From: Metaphire vulgaris
Taxonomy: Eukaryota > Annelida > Clitellata > Crassiclitellata > Megascolecidae
Assembly: GCA_018105865.1 (NCBI GenBank)
Contig: CM030863.1
Span: 1,852,601-1,916,600, forward strand
Direction of reading: 5' to 3'
Length of the DNA: 64,000 nt
In this document: one piece after another, positions 44,828-55,995 of the stretch
Numbering within the stretch: the stretch's first letter is position 1
Layout: the number at the start of each line of letters is the position of its first letter
Translations under genes and position numbers: made by a program
Notes under the pieces: model-generated
What the model was told of the DNA's origin: nothing
What the model saw: only the letters and a program-made list of their open reading frames with translations
Databases searched by the model: none

Positions 44828-46679
44828 TCATCCAACTGTTTCTTCATATATTGGTTCTCCTGGCTGTTCGCAATCTGCAAACAAGCCTTCATCTCCATAA
44901 GAAAAAAATTCAGAAATCCCATTATTTGATGCTTCCAAGTTTACTCCAACAGATGCTTCCAAGTTTACTCCAACAGATGCTTCCAAGTTTTCTCCAACAG
45001 ATTCATTTGGAGCATCCAGTCCACAGGGATAGTAATCAGTTTCTTCAATGGCAGTCTGAGATAGGTAGGTTGTGGGCTGAGACAGGCTGGCCTTGGCTTG
45101 AAACAGCCTGGCCTTGTCCAAATCTCTCTTTTTTGTTTTCCCATTCGACTTGCTTTTCTGCTTTGACCCTTTGTTGGTAATCTTACTGTTTGAATCTTTA
45201 CGGAAATTTCGCTTCTGTATTCTATATTCCGGCGCGTCGATCAGTTCTGACGATTTGTGCGTACGTAAATGAAGCTTCAGCCAATACCGAACGCTGAACG
45301 CCCGCGAGCAGACCGGGCACTGGTGCGGTTTCTCTCCGGTGTGCATCCTCAGATGAACGCTCAACTGACAGGACTGGGAAAACCGTCGACCACACACTTT
45401 GCACTCGTATGGCTTATCGCCGGTGTGCAACCTCATGTGAACTGCGAGGCTGGCCGCAAACCTAAATGACTGGCCACATACACTACACGAGCATGCCACC
45501 GCCCCTTCATTATGTATCTGCATATGACATTTCAGTTTCGACTGCAATGGACATGCCTTCCCGCAGACGGGGCAGACGTGCACGCGGAGGGTTTTTGTCC
45601 TGGCGTACTTGGCGAAGGCGCACCGGTCGCCGGGGAACTTGCAGACGTGTTCCACGCCCGGCTGACTATGAAGCACCAGGTGCGATTTCAGCGCGAATTT
45701 CGTTTTAAAAGACCTGTCGCACACGCAGCACGCAAAAGGGCGCTCGTCCGAATGGCGCTGTATCATATGAACGTGCAACGCCCCGGGTAATGTAAACGGC
45801 TTCCGGCAGAGTTTACAGACGTGCTGCTTGACGCCCTGGTGCAAAAGTAGATGGCATTTTAGACTGCCGCGGCAGGAGAGCGTCTTGTAGCAGATGTTGC
45901 ACTGGACCGGTCGGGCGGCGTACTTCGAGCGCTCGGTGCGTTCCGAGTGCACCGCGGAGTGCTTCCGAAGGTTGCCCGGCGTTCGGAACGCGCTGGGACA
46001 AACGCTGCACTTGTACGGCCACTCCGCGGTGTGTATGTACATGTGCGTTTTCAGCGCGCCTTTCCCGGCCAGACCCTTTCCGCACACGCTACACGTGCAC
46101 AGTTTCTGCCCGCTGTGGCTCAACTGGTGGGCGCTGAGCTCGCGCGGAAAACGATACGTCTTTGGGCATCGGTCGCACATCAGCCGCTTTTCTCTGTGCT
46201 TGTAGAGGTGCAACTGGAGCGATACTATGCTACTAAAGCTCTTGTCACACTTGTTGCACGCGAAAATCTTCTTGTCACTGCACGCAGAAAGGCAACTTCT
46301 CAAGTCTGCGATGTACACGAAATCTCTTCCGTACGCATTGCCCTGCTCGCGTCTGTTACCTCTGTGCTGCGCCAGATGCAGTTCGATCTCGTCTGCGCTG
46401 TCAGAACCATGTCCACACCTCAGACACCAAAACTGCGGCAGTGCTGATCCCTCCTCTCCGTGCAACAGTCTGTGCTGCAGTAATTTGGTGAAGTCGTCCT
46501 TGAATCTTTCATTGCACACATCACAGACATAAACTCTTTTTCGTACTACTCTTTTCATTTCCCGCGGCGCCTCATTTTCCCGTGGCGCCTCATTTTCCTG
46601 TGGCGCCTCATTTTCCCGTGGCGCCTCATTTTCCCGTGGCGCCTCATTTTCCCGCGGCGTCTCGACAGATGAAGGGCCA
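44828..46679 (-). CDS. zinc-finger gene, terminal exon with 13-14 C2H2 fingers
   Basis: Acceptor TATGTTGTAG|T at 46679, 1852 nt, stop at 44830-44828. After a six-fold NEAPRE hexapeptide repeat come C2H2 fingers such as YVCDVCNERF, FACNKCDKSF, YKCSVCPSAF, HVCKLCRKPF, CSCSVCGQSF, YECKVCGRRF and HQCPVCSRAF, some with the TGEKP linker. One finger region (CKFPGDRCAFAKYARTKTLR) is irregular. A basic tail (KGSKQKSKSNGKTKKRD) looks like a nuclear signal, followed by a three-fold VGVNLEAS repeat and an acidic end. Reading upstream of 46679 as coding would cross the acceptor and is rejected. Confidence 0.92.
44930..45001. repeat. 24-bp coding minisatellite, 3 units
   Basis: ACAGATGCTTCCAAGTTTAC repeated in frame, giving V-G-(V/E)-N-L-E-A-S three times near the C-terminus. 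Confidence 0.9.
46555..46665. repeat. 18-bp coding minisatellite, 6 units
   Basis: GCCTCATTTTCCCGTGGC units in frame give NEAPRE repeats (one with Q) just before the finger array. Confidence 0.95.
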
Positions 46680-47050
46680 CTACAACATAACATAAAAAAA
46701 GAAATAAGCACAGCGGCAGGCAGAAAACCACATGTCGATGCAGGCCACAACAATCAGAAATGCTTAGATATCAACATATTTCTGGATGAATGAATGACAC
46801 TAGAAAGCAAGTGAAATCTTTGAAACCCAATTTGGAGGAAAAAAACATACAATCCAATCTGACATAGAGACTACATCTATGCTTGCATCATAATTCCAGT
46901 GTCATTGCAAATCTGTTTTAACATAATCTGATTCGATGAGAGCACGAAAAAACCTACATGTAAAAAATGCTCTGACAATTATTGTTGGTCGGACAGAAAG
47001 GTCCAGTTATTGTCACATTAAAGCAACAAGCTCATCATATTAATCAGAAA

Positions 47051-47191
47051 TGGGCTCATCCATATAGTACATATGCAAAAAAGCCATTTTTTCAAAACAG
47101 TCCCTCCCCGTTGCACACACCGTACATCCATAAAATCTCCAAAATCCAACCCCTCTCCTCCTCAGAGCATACGTAGTATATGGATGGACTC
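47051..47191. mobile_element. MITE family C
   Basis: GGGCTCATCCATATAGTACATA and GTAGTATATGGATGGACTC ends; 141 bp in an intron of the zinc-finger gene. Confidence 0.75.
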
Positions 47192-47304
47192 AACGGCACT
47201 GAAAGAAGGTCTGAATATATTGAAACCATATGTTTATTTTGTCACAAAACTGAATGGATAAAGAGTGAAAAAATAAGAATGAGAATAATTGTACTGTGAC
47301 GCAC

Positions 47305-47679
47305 CCATTATTGTTAGGAGGATCCAAGGTATTATTGTATCCCAGTCCTGTTCCTTCACCGTTGATGGCTTGCGCTCCGGTGCAGGTCAGGTCTCTGTGA
47401 GCGAAAGCCTTTAGTATCACGTCTGCATTCTGCTCAACCAACTGCTCGACCATGTGTGTCACTTTGTGCTCCTCGAAGCTTTCGAGGCACTTAAACGACG
47501 CGCCGCAGTCTTCGCACAGAAGGTTCTCGTGACTGGGCTCAACCCTGTGGCTCATCTGCATGTGGAGCAGCAACAGACTGGGACTGTTCCACACGGACGG
47601 ACAGAAGTCGCACGAATATCGTCCTCCGCCATCTTTGCGCTCATTAGGTGGCACTTCCTTTTGCACCGTATTTGGTGAA
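47305..47679 (-). CDS. zinc-finger gene exon (2 fingers)
   Basis: Acceptor GATACAG|T, donor AATGG|GTGCGT; 375 nt, phase 2 at both ends. Encodes fingers YSCDFCPSVWNSPSLLLLHM and LLCEDCGASFKCLESFEEHK. Confidence 0.88.
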
Positions 47680-48196
47680 CTGTATCAACAGATTGCACAC
47701 AAATGCTTTTTATTTGGCACAAGGTATCGAAAATCTTTACATAGCTGAAATAATCTCATATAAAAATTAAAATATAAAATTATAAAGTTTTTACTCAATA
47801 ACCCCCTTCCCAAAATAACTTAGAAGCCCATACTACACCGATAAACCAAATATTCCAGTATAATGAATTATGCTATGCACAGATCCACTATATCTTCTAA
47901 ATGAAATTAATTTATTCATGAAAAATGTAAGAATGAATGTAAAAGCAACAAACGTAACAATGAAAATATGTTTAACATACAGTTGAACTTTGTTATAACA
48001 GACTCCGTTGTGTTGTAACGCATACTCAATAATAACATACCGCAATGTGCGGTCCTGTGGAATGGGCTATCATATTGGATGGTATTGGATATCATAAACA
48101 TCATCATCTACACTTTGGTATTGGAAATAACATGCTAAATTTTACAGTTAAGTTCATTATAACAAAGTTCTACTGTATAGCAATGTCATTAATTAA

Positions 48197-48268
48197 CCCC
48201 TTAACTGGGGATCCCGGATATATCCGTCCATTTTATATTGAGTTACAGTTAAATACATGGTTAAGGGG
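48197..48268. mobile_element. 72-bp TTAA-flanked MITE (piggyBac-like)
   Basis: CCCCTTAAC...GTTAAGGGG between TTAA at 48193-48196 and 48269-48272. The interior, with GGGGATCCCGGATATATCC and GAGTTACAGTTAAATACA, is nearly identical to 48715-48786. Confidence 0.8.
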
Positions 48269-48320
48269 TTAAACATAACATCAACTACATTTACTAATGC
48301 ATATTAACATGTAGACCTAC

Positions 48321-48677
48321 TTCTGTGCTGTGCCTTTTGGTTCCTCTAGAAAAGTAATAATACCGCCTCCATTGTTTTTCTGGCAGTCCAGCGATGCATG
48401 TAATTCACCATTCTCCAACAGTCTCTGTTGACCGTTCTGCACGGTCGCCAGTCGCTTCCGTGAACTGTTTAAGTCCTCGACTGCTTCGTGCAACCGAAGA
48501 TGCTTGTTCAGCGCTTCGAGACCGTCGTACATGAGGCCGCAGAGCGTGCATCTCTTCTTCTTACTCGCGCGTTCGTCGCCGAGCTGGTGATTTCTGATTA
48601 GCAAGAGCCGCGTGAAAACGACGCTGCCGTTAACGCAGGGATATAGAATCGGGCTCTGCTGATCGTTTGCACGGCTC
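48321..48677 (-). CDS. zinc-finger gene exon (1 finger)
   Basis: Acceptor GTGTTCAG|G, donor CAGAA|GTAGGT; 357 nt, phase 2 at both ends. Encodes a polar stretch and the finger KRCTLCGLMYDGLEALNKHL. Confidence 0.88.
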
Positions 48678-48714
48678 CTGAACACAAAGCAAAGCAACAG
48701 GAAATGTTGGTTAA

Positions 48715-48786
48715 CCCCTTAACTGGGGATCCCGGATATATCCGCCCATTTTACATTGAGTTACAGTTAAATACACGGTTAAGGGG
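48715..48786. mobile_element. 72-bp TTAA-flanked MITE, second copy
   Basis: TTAA at 48711-48714 and 48787-48790. Same orientation as 48197-48268; the two copies bracket the exon 48321-48677. Confidence 0.8.
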
Positions 48787-48894
48787 TTAACCGCCAAGAA
48801 GACCAACGAGCAGTGATATTTCACTTCTTACACCAACTGCGCTCATAGTCAGGGCCTTAAAAACATTCATCCAGCGAATACTGGCTGGATGACA

Positions 48895-49176
48895 CAGAGG
48901 TGTAGCTAGGGGTGGGGTGGGGGTACACATGTCCCCGGGCGCCGATGTAGGGGTGCCAAAATGGGGTCTAGGTAGGGACAAAGTTAAAAGAGCATCGATA
49001 TAGCTGTGATGATTTGCTTTATTGTCCTTTTTAGCTTACAATCAATAGTGACAACCTTTGTATTTGCTTGTCAGGGTTTTTCTGAGATAGAGATTTTTAA
49101 AAATTTAAGTTTTAAGTTCAGGGGGCGCCATCATTATGTTTTGTCCCCGGTGCTGGGCACCCCAGCTACGCCCCTG
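48895..49176. mobile_element. MITE (CAGAGGTGTAGCTAGG / AGCTACGCCCCTG)
   Basis: Ends pair imperfectly (GTAGCTAGGGG/CCCAGCTACGCC). GGGCGCC words lie in both arms. No clear TSD. Confidence 0.5.
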
Positions 49177-49259
49177 GTCACCCTCACTGCGTGGAGTGGC
49201 CTTTCTGGATCCTACCTTCTAAGCACAGTTCAGAACAGAAGGCAATGGAGGTGACTTAC

Positions 49260-49670
49260 ATGTTTGCACAGCCAACCACTACATATCAATGCTGGACGCG
49301 TGTGACATTTGCTATTATTGCATGGTTGTTAATGCATTTCAAGTCATTCACAAAGTGAAGAATCATAGGTACGGCTCAAATCGGGAGCGGACAACTTGCC
49401 CAAGATCGCCGCACAGTGGCTAGGGTCAGAGAACCCCACAAACAGAGATTTAGCAAGTACACAACACTTCAAGTGCAAGTACCTGGCCTCAAGTACAAGT
49501 ACAAGCATTCCAAAAACTTCGAGTACAAGTACCTGACCTCCAAGTACAAGTACTGAAAATTTTTATTCGTGTACAAGTACAAGTACCAAGTACTACATCT
49601 CTGCCCGCAAATCTCCGGTTGCATGGCAAGAATCTAACCACTACTCATTCATGCGTTAGCTATAAGCTTA
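49260..49670 (-). mobile_element. degenerate SINE interrupted by a CAAGTACAAGTAC repeat
   Basis: Resembles 52595-52762: GTTAATGCATTTCAAGTCATTC, ACTTGCCCAAGATCGC. On the minus strand a tRNA-like head, GTAGTGGTTAGATTC, lies at 49,650. An imperfect AAGTACAAGTACCTG repeat fills 49,455-49,590. Confidence 0.5.
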
Positions 49671-49748
49671 CCCAACAATGATTATACATACATTCTTGCC
49701 AAATCTTATATTTAAATGTCTAAATGTCTATGTCTAAATGCTGCTTAC

Positions 49749-50030
49749 TGTTGTTGTTCGGTTACAGTTTGGCTTTGACTTCCAGTAGCGCCAGTGACAA
49801 TGGATGCCAGAGCATCCGATCCATGACTGTCGACAACGTGCTTCCGAAGAGTGTACAGAAGCTGGGACTTATGGCCACAGACGTGGCAGTGGAAGAGGCC
49901 ATCTTCCTTCAGTACTCCGTCACTCAGCTTGTGCTGCCGACTGTGTTTTTCCAACTGAAGCCAGCGGGCAAATCGACTGTCACAAATAGGACAGACATAC
50001 CGTCCCTCCGTAGGCCTCCCCGGGAAAATG
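49749..50030 (-). CDS. zinc-finger gene exon (2 fingers)
   Basis: Acceptor ATTTGCAG|C, donor CAACA|GTAAGC; 282 nt, phase 2 at both ends. Encodes YVCPICDSRFARWLQLEKHS and FHCHVCGHKSQLLYTLRKHV. Confidence 0.9.
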
Positions 50031-50116
50031 CTGCAAATTTTCATGAAATAATTAGGCACTATAGCAATAATTAATACGACAAATGTCTTGCAATAATTCC
50101 TTTTGCAAAGGCTTAT

Positions 50117-52192
50117 GGGTCATTCCGCATCAAATCAACACAGTCATCGGACGTCACCGTCTCAGATTTTGATGAAAATTGGCACAATTGTTCATCCCCA
50201 TGAGTAATGTTGAAAACCATAATATTAAAGTTTTGGGTCAACCCACGTCCAAACTATGGGTCATGAAACTTTGGTCGACCGCGCCAACTCGCGACACTAA
50301 AACTGTAATATCTCCACTTCTATGATAGCTAGAGACATGATCTTTGCACCAAACTTTAGTTTGAAAGCCCTATCTGGGCCAATCAGGTACACCAAGAGTT
50401 TGAAAACCAAAAGAACAGAAGCAGTCGTATACACACAATTTGACATTTCACCAATACGGCAACAATATTTATGATTTTATTTGTGGTTAAGTCTTACATT
50501 GTGAGGAATAAATGGTGAAAATTTCAGAGTGGGCACTCTTATAGTTTTTATGCAATGATTAAAAGAATATTCGCCCCAATGCAAAAATCAATTAAAACAT
50601 TCCTGTTAAACATTGCATTCACTAAGTGATTGAGCTAATTTAGTGTGCCAGTTACATCTGACACTTAGTCTGTGACAGTTTACCTTACATTTAAAAAAGT
50701 ATTTTTATTGAAGTATTCAGTATAATAAGCTGTACTTAATACGTACTTTGCAAAATATCACGAATACATAACAGAACAGCAGAAGATGGAGCTCAACATC
50801 ATAGCACAGTTAACAAAAAGCATGAAGAATATAAATCTATTCAAGGTACTTTATTTACTTGACTTTACTCTTGTTTTGTGCTTTATTTTCTGTGTTCATA
50901 TCTTTGTTCTTGTGTTTGAAGGTTGTTATTCTGTTTGCAACTTAGTTTGATACAGTAATTTCATGAGAACAAGTAACTTAGAACATAGGTATTTCATTAG
51001 TTTTTTACTTTAGAATACATAGAATAGCTGTCTAGCAGACACAAAGTTTCATGCTATTATTAAAATACCAGTCTGTATATATTGGTCCAGTATTTCTCCA
51101 GTCTAATCCTGACTGCAGTTCTGAACAAGAATCCTTAAGATCAAGTGTTAGAAGAAAAATGAATGTGAAATTGCCTAATATTTGTGTCTGCTATCTTTAA
51201 CACATGCTGATACTGATGTAAAAGCATCATAAGTTGGACTGATTAGCTGATTTTTCTGTCTAAATAAGTTTGTCTATTGTATTTGAGAGCCTATGAACAC
51301 CAGTGAAATCGTTAGACTGCCAGCAATGGCTTCAAGCAGTGAAATGACGGTGTATCTCAATTTAAAAGACTATGCAAACAGTGCTGTGATCATCTTTCTG
51401 TACTGTGTACAGACCTAACTAATTTAAAGTCTGAGTGATGGCTGAGATGTGATTGCACCTGCACTGAGCTCTCTCAATCCCTGAGTTTTCCTGAACTGTG
51501 CTATGCTGTTGAGCTCCATCTTCTGCTGTTCTGTTATGTATTCGTGATATTTTGCAAAGTACTGTATTAAGTACAGCTTATTATACTGAATACTTCAATA
51601 AAAATACTTTTAAATGTAAGGTAAACTGTCACAGATTTGCCTAAGTGTCAGATGTAACTGGCACACTAAATTAGCTCAATCACTTAGTGAATGCAATGTT
51701 TAACAGGAATGTTTTAATTGCAATTGGGGTTAATATTCTTTTAATCATTGCATAAAAACTATAAGAGTGCCCACTCTGAAATTTTCACCATTTATTCCTC
51801 ATGATGTAAGACTTATCCACAAATAAAATCATAAATATTGTTGCATACGTATTGGTCTCCTGTCAAATTATGTGGTACGACTGCTTCTGTTCTTTTGGTT
51901 TTCAAACTTTGGTGTACCTGTTGATTGGCCCAGATAGGGCTTTCAAAAAGCTAAAGTTTGGTGCAAAGATCATGTCTCTAGCTATCATAGAAGTGGAGAT
52001 ATTACAGTTTTAGTGTCGCGAGTTGGCGCCGGTCGACCAAAGTTTCATGACCCATAGTTTGGACATGGGTTGACCAAAACTTTAATATTATGGTTTTCAA
52101 CATTACTCATTGAGATGAACAATTGTGCCAAAATCTGAGACGGTGACGTCCGATTTTATTCAAAAGCGTGTTGATTTGACGTGGAATGACCC
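50117..52192. mobile_element. 2.08-kb foldback element, arms about 0.7 kb
   Basis: The left arm 50117-50810 and the right arm 51494-52192 are inverted copies, roughly 90% identical by eye. They start GGGTCATTCC(G)CATCAAATCA and share ATAATATTAAAGTTTTGG, AAGTGGAGATATTACAG and ATGGAGCTCAACA. TTAT lies outside both ends, a possible 4-bp TSD. The 0.68-kb spacer has no transposase-like ORF. Inserted in the intron between exons 52819-53739 and 49749-50030. Confidence 0.9.
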
Positions 52193-52303
52193 TTATATAT
52201 TAGTTAAAGCCAAAGTTAATAAAGTTAACGTTTGTAGATGTTTATTTTAAACATTATTATTATTACTATGGTACTGTATTATTATTCAAAGTCAAAAGTC
52301 AAA

Positions 52304-52567
52304 GTCCTCCTTCCCGATCCTCACGGGCTCATAGGGCGGCGCTGATCTCCATTTCTATAGCCCTCAGCCAGGCGTTCAATGCCACAGATATGGGGCTAGT
52401 GTATCGCATAGCATACCTGTTTGACTTATTGCAGGGATTTTTACCACTGCTCCTCATTTTAACACCACGAAAAAGGCTGAGTCAACCTTTAGGGCTCCTG
52501 TGGGACTCGAACTCGTGACCTCCTGTTCCATCAACCAACGTTATTACCACTCTGCCAACTTCCCGCC
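52304..52567 (-). mobile_element. tRNA-derived SINE
   Basis: The minus-strand head GGGCGGGAAGTTGGCAGAGT, then GGTAATAACG, has a near-perfect box A (TTGGCAGAGTGG). Box B is GAGTTCGAGTCCC, followed by ACAGGAGCCCTAAAGG. The body reaches GGCTATAGAAATGGAGATCA and GAAGGAGGACTTTGAC. Same family as 41690-42155 and 63447-63735. Confidence 0.85.
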
Positions 52568-52594
52568 CCTGTATTATTATTATTATTACATGAT

Positions 52595-52762
52595 TGTTAA
52601 CACAAGTTAAGTCATTCACAGAATGGGAAACCGTAAGTGCGGAGCAATTAAGGGGTGAACAGCTTTCCCAAGGTCGCTACACCATAGCTAGTCAGATTTG
52701 AACCCACTACCCTCTGGTTTCGTGCAAAAAAATCCTACCACTATTCCACTGTGTTTCCCCCT
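52595..52762 (-). mobile_element. second, diverged tRNA-like SINE
   Basis: On the minus strand ACAGTGGAATAGTGGTAGGA (box-A-like) and GTGGGTTCAAATCTGAC (box B), followed by a body with CCTTGGGAAAGCTG. Adjacent to and in the same orientation as 52304-52567. Confidence 0.6.
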
Positions 52763-52818
52763 CCCCATAACACCAGTCCTGTCCATTTCTTTATAAAATT
52801 TAAAATTCCTTCACTGAC

Positions 52819-53739
52819 CTGTTGGTCGTCTTCGGCAATGATTCGTTTCTCAAAGGATTTTCACCATCATGAGAAGCGATAAACCTTCCAAGATAATTGT
52901 TATGATCAAGGCGTTCTAAATGCTTTTTTGACTGTGGGACAGCCTTAATGTAGAAAGGTTCCATTGGGATCAGAGATGAAATGCCAGTTTCCACTTTGTC
53001 TGTAGCATCTGCCAGAATATCGGATTCCGGTTCCTGCAAATCGGTGTCTTCTCTTTCCAAAGCAATCGATTCCGATTCCTGCAGATTAACACGTTCTCCG
53101 CCTGTTAACGGATCTGATCCAAATCCCGACAAATTTCTGTCTAAAGGAATTGCTTCTGATTCCTGTAGATCATCGGCATCTTCTCCGATCATCAGCGGGC
53201 CCGATTCAAATTCCGACACGTCGTCTTCATCGCGACAATTTACTCCGTCGAGAGAACTGTCTGCGCAATTCTCTTGAAAACCGTCAACGAAAACCTCCAA
53301 ATTCTGTTGGCCGCCTCTTGGATTTTCACGATCCACGGTTTCACAGACAAGTTCTTTGTTCTCCGTGATGGTCGCCATGTCGATGCGTTCCAAGCAGACG
53401 CGCAGATCCTTAAGACAATAGTTTTCGTAGTACCAGACATCTGTTTTACCATTTTCACGGTGATCTTGAGCACTGCAGAAGTCGTCAAATAACTCCTTTG
53501 ATTCCTGCTTGATTTCTTCCAATCCTGTTGCATGCATTGAATCAATATGATCTCTTAAACCGATCTCAGTATCATATTGAAGGCTGCAAAAGCTGCATCT
53601 GTGCACAAGATTCTCGAATTCTCTCAAGTGAAGGCTTTTCTGATGCTGTTTCAGAAGCCATGGCCGTGTAAATATATCTCCACATTCATCACAGATGCAG
53701 ATGCCTTCTTCTTGCTCGTGTATGTCAGTAATATCAAAC
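52819..53739 (-). CDS. zinc-finger gene exon with first two fingers and acidic region
   Basis: Acceptor TTTTTAG|G, donor CAACAG|GTCAGT; 921 nt, phase 2 at both ends. Encodes fingers ICICDECGDIFTRPWLLKQH and HRCSFCSLQYDTEIGLRDHI. A long acidic, Glu/Asp/Ser-rich segment with repeated LQESE(A/S)I-L motifs follows, possibly an activation-type region. Confidence 0.9.
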
Positions 53740-53933
53740 CTAAAAACACCATAAGTCGGTAATATTTAACTTAAAACAATACAACACCTGAGCAATATAA
53801 AATTTCTATTAATATTGGCCAATAAATGAATTGGTCAACATTTAATCATACTACCTTAAATTCAAATAAAGACTAATATGTCTAAAAGTTGTACTGGTAA
53901 TGTTATTCTGGTAATGTTATTGCCGTGATCATG

Positions 53934-53935
<2 letters not shown>

Positions 53936-53982
<47 letters not shown>
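53936..53982. repeat. (ATC)n microsatellite
   Basis: About 16 ATC triplets. Confidence 0.95.
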
Positions 53983-53984
<2 letters not shown>

Positions 53985-54803
53985 CCTATGCTGCCATTCA
54001 TAAATGATGTCAATTGAGTTTTGGTAAGTAAGCTGAATTACTAGTACAAATTGCAGCTGCCATACTAATAATAGAGACATTCAACTGTCTGAGGTCCATT
54101 CTCTGAAAAAACCTACTTCGTGGGTTCCTTGAAACTGAAATTTTATTTCTACAGTAAAATCCGTGTAATGCCAACTCTTCTCAAATTAACTCGATCCCAT
54201 TAATTTCACTTCAACAAGCAGACAAAAACCGAATATTTAATGCTAAGAGTACCGGTACTTAAAATACTTCAAAATCAAACCCCTACATTGACCATGATGG
54301 TCCAGCCATTTCGGCCGATGCATCAAACTCCGAATCGATTTCATCCTTCACCATTGTGGAATTGTCGGAAGATAAAACCCTAAGCATTCAGAAAACAGCA
54401 AAATAAGACACCAACAACAAATTATTTCCGCTACATTTCATAAAATAATTTCCTGCTATACAAGCAAACAAGGAAGACCAAAAAACACCTGGAGGTCCAC
54501 TATACACAACAACCTGGCCACACCGGGTGTATCCTGGGACAAGATAGAGGAAATTGCAGCCAAGAGAGATGAATGGAAAGAATTTGTCGTCCAATGTACA
54601 TGCTACAAACGCAGATAATGATGATGATGATAATTAAATATAAACTAGATTTATTTTTGTCAATAACATTTGCATCAATAGATGCCTTCTTTAGGTGCCT
54701 TGTATCAATATGTTGGCTACCATGGACCTCCACACCTCCCTGCCCTTTGTAGTGTTCATTACCACCACTGTTGAAGTCATACCTTTCAAGTCACTAAAAA
54801 GCA

Positions 54804-54807
<4 letters not shown>

Positions 54808-54844
<37 letters not shown>

Positions 54845-54850
54845 TAATAA
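54808..54850. repeat. (AAT)n microsatellite
   Basis: About 12 AAT triplets plus AT-rich tail, 45 bp from the donor of exon d1. Confidence 0.9.
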
Positions 54851-54895
54851 TATATAGTTATTATTATAATAAAATTAATTTAACTCTGAGTCAAC

Positions 54896-55107
54896 CTTGT
54901 CTCATGGCTCTGTTCAGAGTGTCGTTTAGCTGCAGTCTCTCTTTTCAAGTGCTTGTCTTCACAGTTCACCTTTGAACGCTTGCCATATGCCAACCGCAAA
55001 TCATGCCCTGAGGACAACTGAGCCTCTTCGTTCAGCATTTCTAAACGACCTCCTTCTGGCAGGCGACGTGGCGACGATCCTTGGAATGGAAGGACTGCTT
55101 CATCTTC
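54896..55107 (-). CDS. cassette exon d1
   Basis: Acceptor TCTTTTAG|GAA, donor ACAAG|GTTGAC; 212 nt, phase 0 in, 2 out. Encodes EDEAVLPFQGSSPRRLPEGG and SKVNCEDKHLKRETAAKRHS, paralogous to d2 and d3 but 5-6 residues longer (inserted LRLAYGKR-like residues). Polar, basic, probably disordered. Confidence 0.8.
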
Positions 55108-55196
55108 CTAAAAGACAAAGAAGAATTTACAGTAATCTATTTAAAACCATGCCACGCATAACGCAAGTGCGTTGACGTTCACCATGTTGTAACTAC

Positions 55197-55286
55197 CTTG
55201 TTCGAACTTCTAAATGAACGCCTACGTCCACCCTCTAACAGGCGATGAGATGACGAACCATTGGGTGTCGCGACTTCTTTGGCAAA
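55197..55286 (-). pseudogene. cassette exon c1, 3' splice site destroyed
   Basis: Homologous to c2 over 90 nt, open as FAKEVATPNGSSSHRLLEGG with an intact donor AAG|GTAGTT. The acceptor that reads TTACAG in c2 is TTGCTG here, so AG is lost. Because the exon is 90 nt and phase 0-0, skipping keeps the frame. The nearest AG (CAAAG) would shift frame. Confidence 0.6.
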
Positions 55287-55464
55287 CAGCAATAAAACAA
55301 GCAATCACACTGATGTAGCTAACCAAACTGCGTATCATTGGATCAACCAATCGGGATCAACCTGTCTCTCGTACCGTCTTTTTGAATAGGCTTAAGACGC
55401 ACTTTTTTCAATCTGACATTTGACTCAGCAGCGGCGCATTTGTAAAAATAGCGCCTGCAATTTC

Positions 55465-55474
55465 AGTATCTATC

Positions 55475-55553
<79 letters not shown>
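55465..55553. repeat. (ATCT)n microsatellite
   Basis: About 22 ATCT tetramers. Confidence 0.97.
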
Positions 55554-55655
55554 ATTGGCAAAACAGCCTTTACAGTTCTCTTTCTGTATTGTGACAATTG
55601 CTTCAGGTGAGAATGCTTTTCAAAGTCTTGTATGGAAACTTACCATACAACTTAC

Positions 55656-55793
55656 CATGCTCAGCTCGTTGAGCACCTCGCGACGAAGCTTTCCACGTTT
55701 TCCTCGCCAGCGATAAAAAACACGACAGCAGGTATTACTTTTACAATTTCCATACACTGACTTTGCAACGGTGCTCCACACAATCCCCTTGGT
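55656..55793 (-). CDS. cassette exon b1
   Basis: Acceptor TTGTAG|ACC, donor ATG|GTAAGT; 138 nt, phase 0-0. Encodes TKGIVWSTVAKSVYGNCKSN and WRGKRGKLRREVLNELSM. The W-xx-(I/V)-A-K-S-V-Y-G...W-R...V-L-x-E-L pattern looks like a helical Myb/SANT-type module, but I cannot assign it firmly. Confidence 0.75.
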
Positions 55794-55857
55794 CTACAAC
55801 AAACACATAACCATCAAGTTATTTATACATTACAATAGTCAATGACCTACCAAAGAA

Positions 55858-55995
55858 ATGACCTACCACCTGAAATAAGGAGGATTGAAGCTCGGCCCAT
55901 TTTCAAAAGCAGACTAAAAAGCCATCTGTTTAGGCAGTCATATCCTCTGTAAAGCACCCTTGTTTTTGGTTATGCTATGCTTACGGCGCTATATA
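55858..55995 (+). mobile_element. 3' end of a LINE reverse transcriptase
   Basis: Reads DLPPEIRRIEARPIFKSRLK then SHLFRQSYPL and a stop, followed by TACGGCGCTATATAAATAGT, the usual short 3' tail of such elements. Confidence 0.7.

Noticed and set aside
46680..46753. N-terminal extension with an apparent signal peptide (MLWPASTCGFLPAAVLISFF) on the zinc-finger ORF
   Set aside because: It lies upstream of a clear acceptor (TTATGTTGTAG) and phase requires joining to exon 47305-47679; it is intron.
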